Shown: positions 10,001 to 24,600 of the stretch, one piece after another
Position numbering within the stretch: the first letter of the stretch is position 1
Layout of the letters: every line of letters starts with the position of its first letter
Assembly (NCBI GenBank): GCA_026168455.1
Contig: CM047428.1
Coordinates: forward strand, 87,438,594-87,502,593
Origin: Theocolax elegans
Lineage: Eukaryota; Arthropoda; Insecta; Hymenoptera; Cerocephalidae
DNA length: 64,000 nt
Direction of reading: 5' to 3'
Notes under the pieces: model-generated
What the model was told of the DNA's origin: nothing
What the model saw: the letters and a program-made list of their open reading frames with translations, nothing else
Databases searched by the model: none
Made by a program: the position numbers and the translations under genes

Positions 10001-13000
10001 TCGCGGTCGACGATGGAGTGATTCTGCCGTTGGAATCTGAAGTATTAGCTTCACAAGTAGAATTGTTTTAATTCTAGAAGATTCTTTCTTGGATTAAATA
10101 GTTTTGCAAGTTCTTATGAGAAATATCAATTTTCAAGGTTAATATACAAATTTTCGACATTATGTCGATGTTCGATTAATGTCCTCTAACTTATCATTTT
10201 TAGGCTAGAATACGGTATAGGAAGTGCAAACATTGAATTTGGAACAAATTTTTCGTTTTTTTAGTAAAGTTCTTTCAAATCTCTATTTTTACATTTTGGA
10301 TAGAGGATCAACGCCGAAACAAAAAAATATGTACACCACCTCGTCGTACGTACAAATTTGTTGTTAAACCAAAAAGTGTAAGTTTTTCAAAATCCAAGTA
10401 CGCAACGTAGTGAGCAAATTTCTTTTTTTGGAAATGCGCTTATTATGCGTCGCGTAGAGAGAACGGTAACTCAGGTTAAGAAAGCTAAAAATAAGGAAAA
10501 AAAAGGAAAAGTCCTTTATATTCGGGCGTGATTGAATTCCAATTTCTGCGAATTCCATTAGCATTCACGCGCCACTGACACGTATTGAATTTCTTTCTTT
10601 TTTTTCTTCTTCCCCACACCCTCGTCGAATAATATTGCAAAGCATAAAAATTCGCATTCGCGATTTTCGTCGGCGCGACATCGATTTTTCTCTCTGCGTT
10701 CTCTCCTACATGTATATGTATATATGTATACAAGGCTGAAGGGAGAGGCAAAAAAATCGAAAGAAGATTACGTACGAGAAGGGGAGAGGAAGCGTCAGAT
10801 TTTCCTTTTTTTTAGATCAATAGGGTTTTTTCTTTTTAAATATCTGTTGCTGGAGCCAAGTCAAACTTGGATTTTAGTGAATCGGATTACTATTTTTTTT
10901 GTATTCTACGAGGTTTTTCTTCGGTTGACAGTCTTTTCGGGTTACGTCTCGATATGTGCATGGATGTGTGTGTGTCTTTCTCCCCTTTTTTTTTATCGCG
11001 AACTTTAGTACGCGGATAAAAAAAAGTAGGTGAGATTGCATGGGTTATTTATAGTGCAGTGTGTAGCTTTCGATTAAATGTTACGTCGAAAAAATTTTTA
11101 TTTTATACATCGTACCATCAAAATAAATACCTCGTACACGTCACTTTTAAATAACATATAGTGGTGAAGTAAGAGAAAAAAAATCTTTTTTTTAGTGAGC
11201 GTATATATCGTAAAATGTAAATGTGTCGGTTTTAAGTGAAATAGAATTTAACGCGCGGACGGTGCGTTCGTCTGAATTGAAAGACATTACACTAATGAGC
11301 TAGTTTGATTATTTCAATAATTAATATCAACTGTACTTTTTGCGCTGTTTCGGTCAGTCACGTTAGAGAGAAAAGTCTGCGTTAAAGTTAAAAGCTAATA
11401 GTATTAAGAATTTATTATACAGTAACTTGAATAGTTTTTTTTAATAGTAACAGCGAAACATAATTATTATTCACTTAAATGAAACAAAAGAATTTTTTTA
11501 TAATAATTTTGCAAATGATATTTCTTTAATGTAATATTTTTTATTTATTTTCTATTCAACTCAAATATTGCTTTATCGTTTGTTTAATGAAACGGTTCTT
11601 GATATAATATGTATTACGGCAAAAAGATTTAAATATATAGTCAACCGAAAAATTTGGGTAATTTTTCAAAATGTCACTTGTAAAGTTTATTTCGGTGTAA
11701 TAAATTATAAAAATAGAATGACATTTTTTTAAAATTATTAAATAAAAAATATAAATAAATAATAATTTACTGTTAAATATAATAAAATTAGTAAATGTGT
11801 TTCAGTATTAAAATGTGCAGAGGTACAACTGTAATAAGTTGAGAGAAAACTTGACTTTTGATTTGTGACTCATCGGTCAAAGGAGACTTTTTTTAATAAA
11901 TTAACGTAATATATTACGCATACCATAAGTTATTTTGTATATTATAAATTAAACAAAATCACTCGCACTATTGCACAATATATTACTGCAGTTTATTATA
12001 CAATTTTTTAATAATTTAAAAAAACCGACATTTGATTTTCTGCTTATCAGTGCGAGTGGACAATTACGATAAGTGGTGATCGAAGGAATATTTGGATGCA
12101 ATACTACTATAAATGGGTTTTCGAACTTTTTATGGGGATATTTTCAACAAAACATTTACGTACATATAACCTATAAATTTCTGTCAAATATATTTCGCAA
12201 ACTTTATTTTTAATGTTTAAACAGTATGCAGTCCGTTAAACAAATGAAATTAGTTTATTCGACATTTATTTATTTATTATATTTATATAGTTTGAATCAT
12301 TATTCAGGTTTGTCAGTTCGCAGTAATGTGGAAGTTGTACGTTTTATTTCACAGAAGGAGAAAATTTATAGGTGGTTTTACCAGAATTGTAACTTTGATA
12401 GGAACGATATTTTTTCTTACTCTAATAAAACTAGCCGTGGAAGAAGCAAACATATTTTATCGAAGGGCGGTGGTAATAGCCAAGTTTATACGTCGATACG
12501 AGAAGAATAAGGACTTGAGTAGCTACAATTGTGTTTCGCACTTTCCTCACGAAAATCTTCCATTGTAATTTCAAGGACAATTGAATTTTTATACCTCGCG
12601 TATTTCGGTACAGCCTTTTTAAAGTTACTCCGTTCTATATTTTTTGCATTTCAAACGTAGATCTACCTTTTTATTGGCATGAATATTTTAAATTGATTTT
12701 TTTTTCACGTATATCTATAGTTTATTATTATCCTTTTATATTTATATAGGATTTACAAAGTAAGATTTTTTTGGACATTCGACGAAAAATTTCGTGATTA
12801 ATTGAACAAATAGTTGTTTTTTTTAATATTTTTTTTCAATATTGTACAAGGATATTTATAGTAAATATATAACTAATCGAAAATGTCTAAAAAAAGATGA
12901 ATTGGAAACGTATTAAAACGGAACAATGAGCTGCGAACCAAAAATCAATACACGCGGAATTATCGCGTAATTGGGTATATATTTATTGTGTATCAATAAT

Positions 13001-13644
13001 CATATTTAACAAGTTCAGGTAATCTATGAAAATGTAAATGATCGTAAACGTATTGTAATTAAAACAAATAAATGTATTAATTTTCTATAGAATTTGAGAT
13101 TGTTACTTTTACGGAAAATGATCAAAGGTTAATTTTTTTGGCAATATGATTACTTTTTAGCGTATCCAATTTTTACAGCGCTGTCTCTCTAATTACCCGT
13201 ATATACATTTTCAATTACTTCTGGAGCTTTTTAATAACCTTAAAAAAATTTCGGAACCATAAATATTTTTATTAATACACATTTCAATGTTGCTGAATTT
13301 ACAGTATTCATCTTTTCATAGGCAATACGTAAAATAAGTAATAGCTTCGGTACCGCTAAATTTAACAAGAACAACGTGGTATTTTTTAAACGGTTCGGCA
13401 TATACTAATGATAAAATTTGCCGTAGTTTCTTTCTGTTACAATATTTATAATTCAACATTTTTATCTTAATTTGTCATATCGATAAAGGTAGATCCCTGC
13501 AATTTAGGAACAATTTTTTAATTAAAGTAGAAAATAAGCTTATTTGGTTATTAGGTGTGCAAGAGACGCGTAACATTCGTGTAAATGTTAATCAGGAGTT
13601 TGTCCTCTGGGTGAAAAATAATAATAGCAGCTATTATCTATATA
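7068..13644. other. Intronic, no gene seen
   Basis: Over 6 kb of AT-rich DNA. I found no domain-like reading frame, tRNA or strong repeat. The short open frames, such as 12226-12568, are of random quality with no recognisable motifs. Confidence 0.6.
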
Positions 13645-13787
13645 GGATGGGTGTAAAGTGGCTTTTTCAAGCCGGAGAAAGCATGGAGCTTAGAGCGCGA
13701 AGGTGAGAGGGTTTTTAACACCGAAGACAAGTACTAGGCAAACACGCGAGGTCAAAAAGCCTACTAGCCCTTGATGCACCCTGTATT
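13645..13787. mobile_element. Compact GC-rich element with imperfect inverted ends
   Basis: This roughly 140-bp island is clearly richer in GC than its flanks. It starts TAGGATGGGTGTAAAGTGGC and ends CTTGATGCACCCTGTA, with imperfectly complementary ends (AGGnTGnnT…GGCTTTTT on both sides). The middle contains a local inverted motif around GGTTTTTAACACC. No coding capacity. A shorter, degenerate relative may lie at 22495-22575 (GGGGGTGTAAA…GCACCTGTA). Likely a MITE or SINE-like repeat. Confidence 0.45.
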
Positions 13788-14370
13788 TTTGTATTGATTT
13801 TCACAGTCTTTTTTGCTTTTTTATCACCGAGTATTTCAATGTGTCCAAACTATTTGCCACGTTACATCGACATTTTACTATTAATGTACTAATATTGCAA
13901 AATCGATTCCTAACCTTTCAACCAGGCCATGTGGGTTTTATACATTTCAAATTAGTTAGTTTAGAGTTTCAAAAGGATTAAAATTTGCATTTTGCAAAAG
14001 TCAACCGGCAGCTTTTGTTATTTAAGGGTTGAGAGTGTAGTGGGCATTTTAATGTCAGAATCGTCACAGTACCGTTGTGAACATTGCTCAAATAGTCTGC
14101 GATGAAACGGGTTTTTTCTCGGGTTTTTTGGTCCATTTGATGGGATTAGCGTAATCTCAAAACACTAATTATTTTAGAGCTTTACCTACTATTATTAATA
14201 AACTTAAAAATTAATATAGATAGTTTCTTTTGACTTTGTTTCAACTTCTCGTGCATAATTTACATACTTTTGAAAATAATTTTTTTTTTTAATACAATTT
14301 TTATAGCTGTTATTGCGAGTTATCGACGAATATATTAATCTGACATTAATCAAAGGCTTTTAATCCTAAT
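13788..14370. other. Intronic, no gene seen
   Basis: AT-rich, with no reading frame or strong repeat. TTAAGGGTTGAGAGTGT near 14022 could be the far end of the next MITE, but this is weak. Confidence 0.5.
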
Positions 14371-14558
14371 TATTGTGTTTTTAAAAACCACCCCTTATCA
14401 ACAAATATCAAGAATGCGCACCCGTTTGAGGTTAGGTTCACATTTGTTAGTAAGGGATGGTTCTCCAAAACGTATTTATAGATTTATAGACAATTATTGT
14501 GTTCGTCGGTAAGGTGGGGGGGGGGGGGGGGGGGGTAAAATTTGACTATGACTCTCCG
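14371..14558 (-). mobile_element. TTAA-type MITE, copy B (central palindrome and one end)
   Basis: Contains the family's central inverted repeat (TATTGTGTTTTTAAAAACCA… / …AAGGGATGGTTCTCCAAAAC) and the shared TTGAGGTTAGGTTCACA. It ends with ATTTGACTATGACTCTCCG followed by TTAA at 14559-14562, the complement of the family start TTAACGGnG…CATAGTCAA. A pure G tract (14516-14535) replaces the usual GTAGGGAGG near this end. Confidence 0.7.
14516..14535. repeat. Poly(G) tract of 20
   Basis: Twenty consecutive G within an AT-rich intron, inside MITE copy B. Homopolymers of this length are prone to length errors in assembly. Confidence 0.9.
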
Positions 14559-17500
14559 TTAAGGAAATGGCACACCCGGTAGGTTATCGACTGAGCAAAA
14601 GAAAAAGATAATTATTACTTTTATTTAAAAAAATCTCGCAGTTTTATGCATAGCCGAATACAGAAGCACTAGATAATTAAATAAGTCATTGTAGAAGAAG
14701 TTTCAGGTCAATACGATAAAGACACCTTAAAAAATTTTTGCACCGAAAAATCAGGGATAATCGTACATTTTCCGTCGGAAAGCGATTGTTTGTTACTTAT
14801 TAATTTACAAAACTAATTATTTATATAAATTCTCTCTGTATATTTTTTCTACATCATTGAGAATACTACTTTCGTCATTGATATATTTGTCAAAATTTTT
14901 CGTTTTGCAAAAGTAAAAATCCCCGGAATTAAAAAAAAATCCTTATCTCGGGGCCGAAAGTTAAACGAGTCTTTAATCGAAAGGACCAGCGGTATGCACG
15001 ATTTGGACACGCCGAAAGAAAAAGGGGGAGGAAAACGATAATTAATATCTAGACACGTAAGAGTTACGATGCTCGTCCGGGTACAGGGGGATGGGGAGAG
15101 GTAAATCGTCGCGTGACAGTTTAAACGGCGGATTAACGTGCGGTCGCAGAGAGAGAGAGAGAGAGAAAGCGGAAACAGTTCGAGTTCACGAGTAGTATAC
15201 CATAATTGTATATACGTGCCTCGTTAAAGAAATTTCAGTCGATAAACTCGACGAATCGAAAAGCAAAAGGGATGCGTACTCGGTGTTGTACACATTAATC
15301 TTACATCAGTCAGTAAAACATCATTTTTTTTCATTCAATTTTTGGTCGATATAATTCGAGAGGTTTCTATAGTTTTCACGAACTAAGAATTTTAAGTCGA
15401 TGAACTACCGTCACATACCCAATTGTTGATCATGAACCAATTTCTGATCAGTGTATTATTTCAATAAAATAATAAGATTTACATATAAGTAATTTTTAAA
15501 AAGTTATAAACTCACCGTTGGATTTTACGATATAGAAATTGGGGAGTGTTCCGTATTGGAAAAATAAAAACTTGGCGCTAAACACTCGATCGTCCAATTT
15601 ATTGTTCACAATAGAAGAGGACCGTTCATTAGGTTGCGAAGATACATAATAATTTCTCAATTTTTTGGATGTGCTACAAAACGTTTATTTAAAAAAAGTT
15701 GTTTCGATTACATTTTTGTTTTCTTTTGGTATTACGCTCGATTTTTTATGGTTAGGTATACGAGCTCGTTACATGTGACTTATCGAGTGGTCAGTAGCCA
15801 GAACGTAGATTTTTTTTAATGGATTTTAACGTAAAATTCATAAAAAATATCTATATAAACTTGAAAAAATAAATTTTTCTTTTTTTTATCATTATTAAAT
15901 GTTTGCACGTGGATCAGCAGACAGCGAGTACGTTTGCCTCAACTTTTTCCAATGGAAAATGAAAAATTTTTTTGATTTTCATCAAAGCGACCTAGATATT
16001 TATTTTTTTTACTCGTTGGCTGCTACGAAAAAGGGCCAGAAGTTTGGGTTGTAGACTTTAATCGAACATTGAGAAATATTTTTTAAAATTACAAAAATAA
16101 AAGGAAGGACCTGAATTACATATTTGACAAGTAAATCAGACATTTTTATATTGTATTAAACGTTGTTATAGTTGTTTAGCAACGAAGATAAAGACTGTCA
16201 AAATCAATAAAATTATAATAAATATTTTAATAATGAACATTTACAATAATTACAATATTACTATATTTTTCTGTCGGTTGATTTCAATTTCATCAAACTA
16301 TAATTTTTTAATGATAGACAAATCCCTACGTTTTGGATTAATTCATCGTATGGCAAATTAAAAATATTAGTATCGTACGGATAAAAATTGTTAATAAGAA
16401 ATATTGTTTAGGTTCGAAGGAGTCCAGTAATTTTAGAAAAAACTATTTAAAAGAAAAACATTAATATTCGTAATGCAACATTAATATTAAAAGAGCATTA
16501 ACAATGAACTCAAAATATCATTAAATTAAAAAAAAGAGAAGAATAGAAAAAGTTATAATATAAATGAAACAGTTAGACATATTTATTAAAACATTGTACG
16601 TATAAAAACAGATAAAAACAGTAAATGAAAAATCAATTAGTTATAATAATTAAAAAAAATGAAATAATTGAAAATAATCAATTAAAAACAAAAAAAAAGT
16701 TTAGTAAATGTCTAATAACTGTGTAATTAATGTCGAAAAACTAGTTTGACCTAACCTCAAAATGGTTTGTTTTAGGTTATAAATATTTATAAAATATATC
16801 GAATACACACTTGAAAATGATTAATAAAAAATCGATATGAGGGAAAGGTAGTTTAACAATTTGTAGTATACAGTGAAGATATACGCAAATGGCAATATAC
16901 CGACGAGCGGAGTTTCCACATACGGTTGCTCGGCACGTTTATATCGCACGCATATACCTATACGTATTGCACATCCGATCCTTGACGGATAAAACGAAAA
17001 CCTCGCGTGTGGTGGGGGGATACGTAAAACGCCGCAGTTAGATTTCCCGATGACGAACGCGTCGAAACGCGAGAGTTTATTATCGCGATATTAGATAAAG
17101 AATACGCATTTTCCCCTAGTTTATTAACATTATTACTAGAATTATCTAATTTTCACTATTATTTTTAAGTAATACTTGTATCGAAAGTTATTCATTATTG
17201 AAAATTCAAATAGAATTCTTGTCATCATCACCCTGGTAAAAAATGAAATGTTTTTTTTTTATATATAAATTAACCAGTTCCGATTGTAAATCGATAAAAC
17301 AAATAATTCATTATACATGAGCTATATGAAATAATGTAATGCATAACCAAAATACTTTCCTTATTACACTTTTTACAAATTGTAACAATTTTTAAAAATA
17401 ATCAGCCGTTTGTTGGTATAGACAAATTTATAGAAACTAGTTTATTACGAATTGTAAAATAGCATTAACGTATGGTATGTCAATTTTTTTGTATCAAAAA

Positions 17501-19067
17501 TAAGGATCCCCGCTTAGTGTTTTTAAACCTTTATTCTTTCATTGACTATTTGTTTTACACCTACTTAACAATTTCCATTTTATTAGCAATAAAAATAAAA
17601 ATACAGAAATCTATATTTTTCTTAGTTCACGACGAAAGAATAAAAAATCCATCTTGATTACCTGGATATTTCGATTGAAATTCTCAAAGTCCTCCTAAAA
17701 ACACGACTCTCCGTTAAATAAATCATCTTTTTATTCTTCAATCTTATTTACTGGAGCACGTCAAGTAAATACAACTTGTTCTGTACACATACAAAAGAGG
17801 CAGTATTCCATTTTCAGGTGTAGCAACGTAACGCCTAAATAAAAGCAATATCGAACGAAAAAGATCCAGAAAAATCGAAAATGGAATAAATATATACAGC
17901 GCATCGTTCATAGTTTAAGGTGACGATACTGGATTAACCGGTTCCTTCGAACATCCTTTTTTATTCTTTTTAGCAATACCATACGCGCTACGCGAGTTGA
18001 AAATTTAAATTTCGTATACCTATCTTTCTCGCTTGTCGTACAGGTCCATATACTGATTTTGCCTCTTACGTAACGATCGACGCGTATATTTACAGTCGTG
18101 ACTGTTGCAAAATTGAAAATAATGTTGCGCGTAAACGATATGTATGTAGTTTTATATTTTACGGCGTCTTATACGTATATACGTTTAGAAGGAAGGACGA
18201 TGTGAATAAACGATCGGCGCTTCGAGTAAAAATATATTTTATTAAATTTGCCAAATCAATAATATTTACCTTATTCATTTCATTTATTTTATTAGATATT
18301 TTGTATTTTGTTGGATGTATAAGCGTATATATAGTATATGTTATGTTATATGACAAGTAGGTTAAATATATAATATAAAAATTATAATAAATTTATAAAA
18401 TTATAACTCAAGCATTGGGTATTGTCTTCACTTTAGTATTGTGAGCTAAGATAATCAACGCTTTTAGAATTATGTTATACGCATTTCTATTATTCTAATT
18501 AAAAAGAAATCCACTGACTTATTTATTCGAAAATATCAAAGAGAATAACAATATTTTTTTGGTAAATTCGAACCATCTTTCTAATTTTGTTCGAGTTAAA
18601 TACTTATATGAAAAATCACTCACAATATTGAGAAATAAAATATTCCTAACCTCCAAACCTTGACAAGTGAAGTCAGCGTTATCACCGACACATGCTCAAC
18701 AATTTCTAAATTTTAATCAATGATCACAAAAAGTTTTTGAGAATTTTTGATCGATATCTATACCTCGACTTCGTTAACTATAATATTATACAGCGTCACA
18801 AGTAATCTATGATATTTTGGTACACGTCAATCCGTTGCGTTTAATATTTATTCACAATTAGTTGGAATATTTAAAAAATGATACCGCCGGGGCATAATAC
18901 ACCACCCGTGCGCGCACATCCATAGACAGAGAGAGGGAACATTCCCGCACACAAATTTTCAATTCGTTTTCAATCCCTATTTCGGTACATACCACCGCGA
19001 GTCGTCCTTTATATTTATACCGCGCGTGCAGGAGTTTCGATTATTTATCCCTCATTACCAAGAGGGA

Positions 19068-19079
19068 GGGGGGGGGGGG
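19068..19079. repeat. Poly(G) tract of 12
   Basis: A run of G following AGAGGGA in a GC-richer patch. Confidence 0.85.
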
Positions 19080-20279
19080 AAGGGAGGTCAGCGAGGTAGA
19101 CGACGCGCGTAATTACGGCGTGTACGCGAAATTGATAAAAGTGGGCCCCGGGGCGAGTGCTAAATCTCTTTGTGTACGGACGCATTCGTCCAGTGTACTC
19201 GGGATACATATACACATATATGTGTATATATTCATATACATAAATAATGTTGTTTCCAATACCCCCGCACCCTCCCTCTCTCCATCCCCTCCCCTCTTCG
19301 TTCCTTTAATTATTATTATTATTGTAGTCGTTGTCGTCATTGTTATTTCATTCTTTATATTTTTCATGCATGTGTATACCTATAAACTGTGCCCGTTAAA
19401 TCTACTATTGGCAGAAAATTCTTGAAAAGTTTTTGTATGATGATGCTTCTTTGACTTTGGATCAATATATATTGGGGGAAGACTGTGTGTGATTTTAAAT
19501 TTTGTTAAAGTCTATATCTTTAATATAAATTAGGATGATAAATATCAACTAGACCTTTAATTTTAGATCAATAAAAGATTTGGTGTCATCCTAACCTTAA
19601 AATCTTCAATTTCGAAATTATCGATGAGCACTTTGTTGACAATCGTTGATGATGACGTCTATAGGGACTAATTAAAATAGCGTACAATCGACATATACTA
19701 ATATAATCAATTAATTATATTGACATACCTAATATTCTACAAAAATATGTAACTAGTGGAAATACCAAGTATTTGGAGGTTAGTACAAACCACTAGTGGT
19801 CATTAATTACGAACTTACTGACTAGTTTTTGGTTAAACAGCGTTTCACAAATAATTTGGATTTAACCATTTTACAACCATACTAATAACTAATCAAGCGA
19901 AGATTCGAGTTTTTGATCTTTTAGTCCGAAGACATAAATAATAAAAAGAAGGCTCGTCATTTGGTATAGAGCGAAATTCATTGCGAGCGAATCGTCACAA
20001 GATAATTGTTTTAATCAACAATAAATTAAACTTTGCAATGAAAATCGACAATTTTTTAAATTACAGTTCAAATATATCATATGATATAAATTATTATAAT
20101 ACTATAATAAATTTTGACGTTTGTCGCAAAAGAATAACGATTGATCAAAAATGTATATATGATCAACTATATGTAAAGTTTCGATTAATGCTCACTATTT
20201 GTGCACGCCGAAAAATTATTACACATATATGTACACGTCTCAATTGTAAAATGTATACACACAAACAGAGAGTGGTAGC

Positions 20280-20289
<10 letters not shown>

Positions 20290-20314
<25 letters not shown>
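20290..20314. repeat. (GA)n microsatellite
   Basis: An uninterrupted GA run. Confidence 0.9.
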
Positions 20315-20483
20315 TGGGAGACATTAAAAGGGAATTAAATATTCTTCTCGTGCACATTTATTTGAAATTTATTTTAAACATACATATATATACATATACG
20401 TATATAATATAAAATTAATTAATTCGCGTAAAGCGCGTATCGGAATATATATACGTTTCAATCAGATTTCGTTTACGCGCCCG

Positions 20484-20503
20484 TATATATATATATATAT
20501 ATA
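20484..20503. repeat. (TA)n microsatellite
   Basis: About ten TA units between CGCGCCCG and CACCGG. Confidence 0.9.
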
Positions 20504-20567
20504 CACCGGTTCCCCCTTTTTGTCAAAATAAACTAAATTGTTTTCGGCATAAACGCGAACGACGTAC

Positions 20568-20571
<4 letters not shown>

Positions 20572-20599
<28 letters not shown>
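20572..20599. repeat. (AT)n microsatellite
   Basis: About 14 AT units flanked by GACGTACGTAC and CGTACGCG. The flanks are near-complementary, so the whole can fold as a cruciform. Confidence 0.9.
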
Positions 20600-21605
20600 C
20601 GTACGCGTGTATGTACGTGTACGATATATTATAAGTATATACACGCGTTTTTCAAGTCACCGCTTAAGAGGGAACAAACAAACGAGCGAACAACAATTTT
20701 GTGTTGGAACGCGATTCGAAAAATTATTTTATTTTATTTCCATATCGAATTGTTCGTTAAGTAATATTAATTATGTGGATTTCGGTATATATGGAAAAAT
20801 TTATTCGACGATGCGGATATACTATGTGAGCGGTTTTACTCGAAATCCGTTCGTATATACATTGTATATGCGAGGGGTTGTCCAAGCACTTCGTGAAATC
20901 ATTGAATGTCTAAAAACCCTCCTATTAAGTAAATATATTGTAATTACATAAGAGTCCTTTCGAGTGCATGATTATCAGGACAGATTTATAGGATTTATTT
21001 ATATCACATTTAAAATTATTTTCAAATCAATATTGTATAATTTGATAGTTAAAATCAATTTCAAAATTATTTAACATCGTAGAATTCAAATTTTGCAATC
21101 CTTTGATTTTTAAATCAATTTTGATAAATTTAGTAGATTGAAATAAATTTCAAAATCATTCAAAATTCACAATCATCTAATTTTTATAATTAAAAATTAA
21201 TTGAAATATGTCAAACCAAATGAAAATTGAAATCATTCAAACTTGGAAATCAATTCCTAAATGATTTACAATTTGGTGATGAATTTTGACACTTATTTAC
21301 CAAGAAATCAGTTCTCATTTAATTTTGTATTATTTTCATGTGTACGATAAACAAATTGGATTACAATAAAAAAAAGTACACACGTTTTCTCTTGGAAATA
21401 AAATAAAATTTGTAAAACGTTACATCGGAAATTTCCGGAGAGAGAATCGAAAACAACAACAACAACGAAACAAAAAAAGGGAGCAATCTTGCGTGGGTTA
21501 GCGAACGGATGTCTGGTCAATTTTCCGTGCGCGAGTCTTGCGGGCGCAGTGCATTACAATTTTCCGCTCGAATTAGTCTCGCTCGAAATTCGCCCTCTTT
21601 TTCCA

Positions 21606-21637
21606 CACATACACATACACATACACATACACATACA
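21606..21637. repeat. (CATACA)n microsatellite
   Basis: About five CATACA units. Confidence 0.85.
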
Positions 21638-24600
21638 CTATACACGAATAACCGAGGCCGCTATCATTCATTTGTTTTGTGGTAATATCAACAATATTCA
21701 ACACGCGTGCTTTTTGCTGCTGGTGGTGTACACACACACCACATGGTTAATTTTCTCCTCCTCGACGTAATGCAGTTAGCGTGTTCGATAATATTCGGAG
21801 CATGTGTATAAGCCTTGAAAAGAGAGAGAGAGAGAGAAAGAGAATCGAACAGTTTTTAGAGAAAGTGGCAATCGATATATTTTTTTGCTGTTGTACCTAC
21901 GTAGAGTTTGTTGTAAACATTTCGCGCAGTTTAACTTATTGATTTTGAGTGTATACCTATACGCAAATTGCACGAGCCCAGATTTATAAAATTCAATACA
22001 AATATTTATTATTTCTTCTCGGTGTGGATGCTGTGAGATGTGTTCTCGTGATACTGTTGCATTTTGGAATGCCAAGTCTATGTATTCTTTTTGTTTTTTT
22101 TATAAAAATGTATTTCATGTGTAATTAGCCTGCTTACATTTTATTTTTAAGGGGATCCGAAACGCAAATTGTAGATACCTACCTAGGAAATTCCAAAAAT
22201 TTGAAAACCTAATTATAAGAAAAATCTGAAAAAATCACAGATACTAGTCTAAATAAATAGAGAACCGTAACAGAGAGATTTTAACGAAATAATTAATTGC
22301 TAAAATTATTTATATGTAAATATTGATCGGTAATATATAGCTATAAAACAAGGATTCACGGTTGTCCACACGGTTGTTTAGCTCATTTTTTTCGATAAAT
22401 TAAATTCCTCGTTACTTAGGATACGTATTACTTTGCTGTAATAACGTTTTTGGTGTTTTTTATATATTATGTGGAAAAATACAAGTTTTGATATGAGGGG
22501 GTGTAAAAAGCGACTTTTATAATTCGAATATACTGCGTAAAATTGCATTTGACAATTACCTGAGCACCTGTATTTATTTATTTATGTAAATTGGACAAAA
22601 CTCCTATATAGGGATAAAATAAATGGTATTGTTTAGTAGGTATATTTATAGTTAATCTACAAAATGCAACAAGAGCCCTACAACTTATTAAGTATATCGT
22701 ATACAATTTCATTTAAACGAAGTGCGTGAAATCTAGAAAAAGATTTTCTATAATTTATTTAATGTGAAATTTATTTAGAGAGGCTCCAGACCTCTGAATC
22801 TTGCTCCTAGGCATCATAATTAATTACTAAACTTGATACTCTAATTTTGTAAGCAGCTTTACGCCGCACACGATGCTCGCGTTTTCCTGATGAACCAAAT
22901 CGAACGTAACCAAATCGAACCTCATTCGATTCCTTTAATCAAGTACTAAATCTTAAATGGATCATCTGTTCTCAAAAAGGAAAACAGAACGTTTTATAGA
23001 AAATTTCGAAAATGTGTACAGAGATCTGAACTCATAAATTAAAGTTTTAAAATAAGATTTTGAGAGCTAATAAAAAATTTTTGGTTTTTTTCGACTTAAC
23101 TCTTACCCACTGAGAAAACGAATAAGTTGCATTTAAGTCACCATTAATTCGAAGGATAAAATTGTCGTGATATTTAAACTATTCTTGCCCATTTAAGGCT
23201 AGAAATATCAGGTACTTTGCGTCCGCTTCACATGCATGATAACTCATATTTTGCGACCGATGGTACGAAATAAATAATATTTGGCCCAGAAAGCGTAAAA
23301 TTCAATCGCTATTATTCGGACATAGATTTTTACTTTTTAACGTTATAATTTTACAATCTAAAAACGGTGCGTATATGACAAATTGTACAGACTCCCATAA
23401 CTGACGATGTCACCACTGCGTGTAACTCATCGAATTTCCATTAAAAACTTTGTTACCCCTACATATATTTTTATCACAATGGCTAACTCGACTCCTAGCT
23501 CTCTTTAATTTATGAAACACGAGACGGGAAATATCTTTCCGGTTTGCCGTATTATAGGTAAATTTTCACTTTTGTCGCCCAGGAAAATGTGTATGCACAG
23601 CGGAAGAGAGAAAGAGAGGAGAGAAGAGAAGGGACCTTATTTTAGGGCCAAGATTGCACTGCACCTAGAGAAAGTTGGGCCAATGTTCCCCGGAATTACT
23701 TGTGAAATTGTCGGAATTGCTCCGGCGAGTGATCTACCTAAATTAAACGATAAAAGTAAAGAAGTTTATTTTTACAGTTGTTGGTACAAGTTTCACGTAA
23801 ATAAACCTAAGTTTATACTGCGCTGATTAAATGGAGGAATTTCTATTGGATTCGATTAAACCCATTTCTCCAGATATATACATATACATACGTATATACG
23901 TGTATATAACGATTTAAATTAATGAAATTTAACTTTGCTTTTTTCATCTCGATTCGTTTATTCTCATCAACGTTTACGCGAATTTGTTTAATTGAATTAT
24001 ACATTGACGATATCTCGTTTCTTGATTTATTCCCGTGTGTTAGTTTGACGATGAGAATGTACTTGAGTGAATCGGTATTAATGTCGACCTTTAACAGACA
24101 TCTGGAACATTTTCTGTCAAGTAATCAAAAATTACTAAATTTGAATAACTCAAATTTTACTCCAAAAATGTAACGATTCAGTTTTAAAAAAAGGTTCCAG
24201 TGTTTTTCTATTTATAGTGAACAACCTCTAGGCCAATTTTTGTCCAGGTGATTCTGAGATTCCTATATATACAAAACGTAAGATATTCGATTTGGCTTGT
24301 TCACATTATTTTTCTTCACAATTATAATAAATATTGACAATTAGATTGATCATTTTGATTATGCTAAATAGTCATTTTTTCTAAATGAGAGTGTTTTCAG
24401 TATAAGAATTCGAAAAATGAAGATAAATTAAGAAAGTAAAATTGATGAAATACTTTGTTGATTTAATTAATAAATTAAATTGGGAATCAGATTGAATTAT
24501 TTCTGAGGCAGTGGTTGTACGTACTTTGAGATCACGTGTTTTTTTTAGAATCGTTGACCACGCTGCAGTCACTATAATTTTTATCCAAATTATATACTTA

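Noticed and set aside
12226..12568. Two overlapping plus-strand frames of 80-94 residues
   Set aside because: No recognisable motif, no splice-site support and composition like the surrounding intron.
16408..16430. GGTTCGAAGGAGTCC resembling a tRNA B box
   Set aside because: It lacks the conserved CC at the end of the box, and no A box or cloverleaf can be drawn around it.
19201..19245. ACACATATATGTGT palindrome as a possible microRNA hairpin
   Set aside because: It is a simple alternating purine-pyrimidine tract with no adequate stem outside the repeat.
23512..23826. A 104-residue plus-strand frame with a KxRKMCMHSGREKERREEKG stretch
   Set aside because: The basic stretch comes from a GAGA-rich patch; no known domain or conserved pattern was recognisable.
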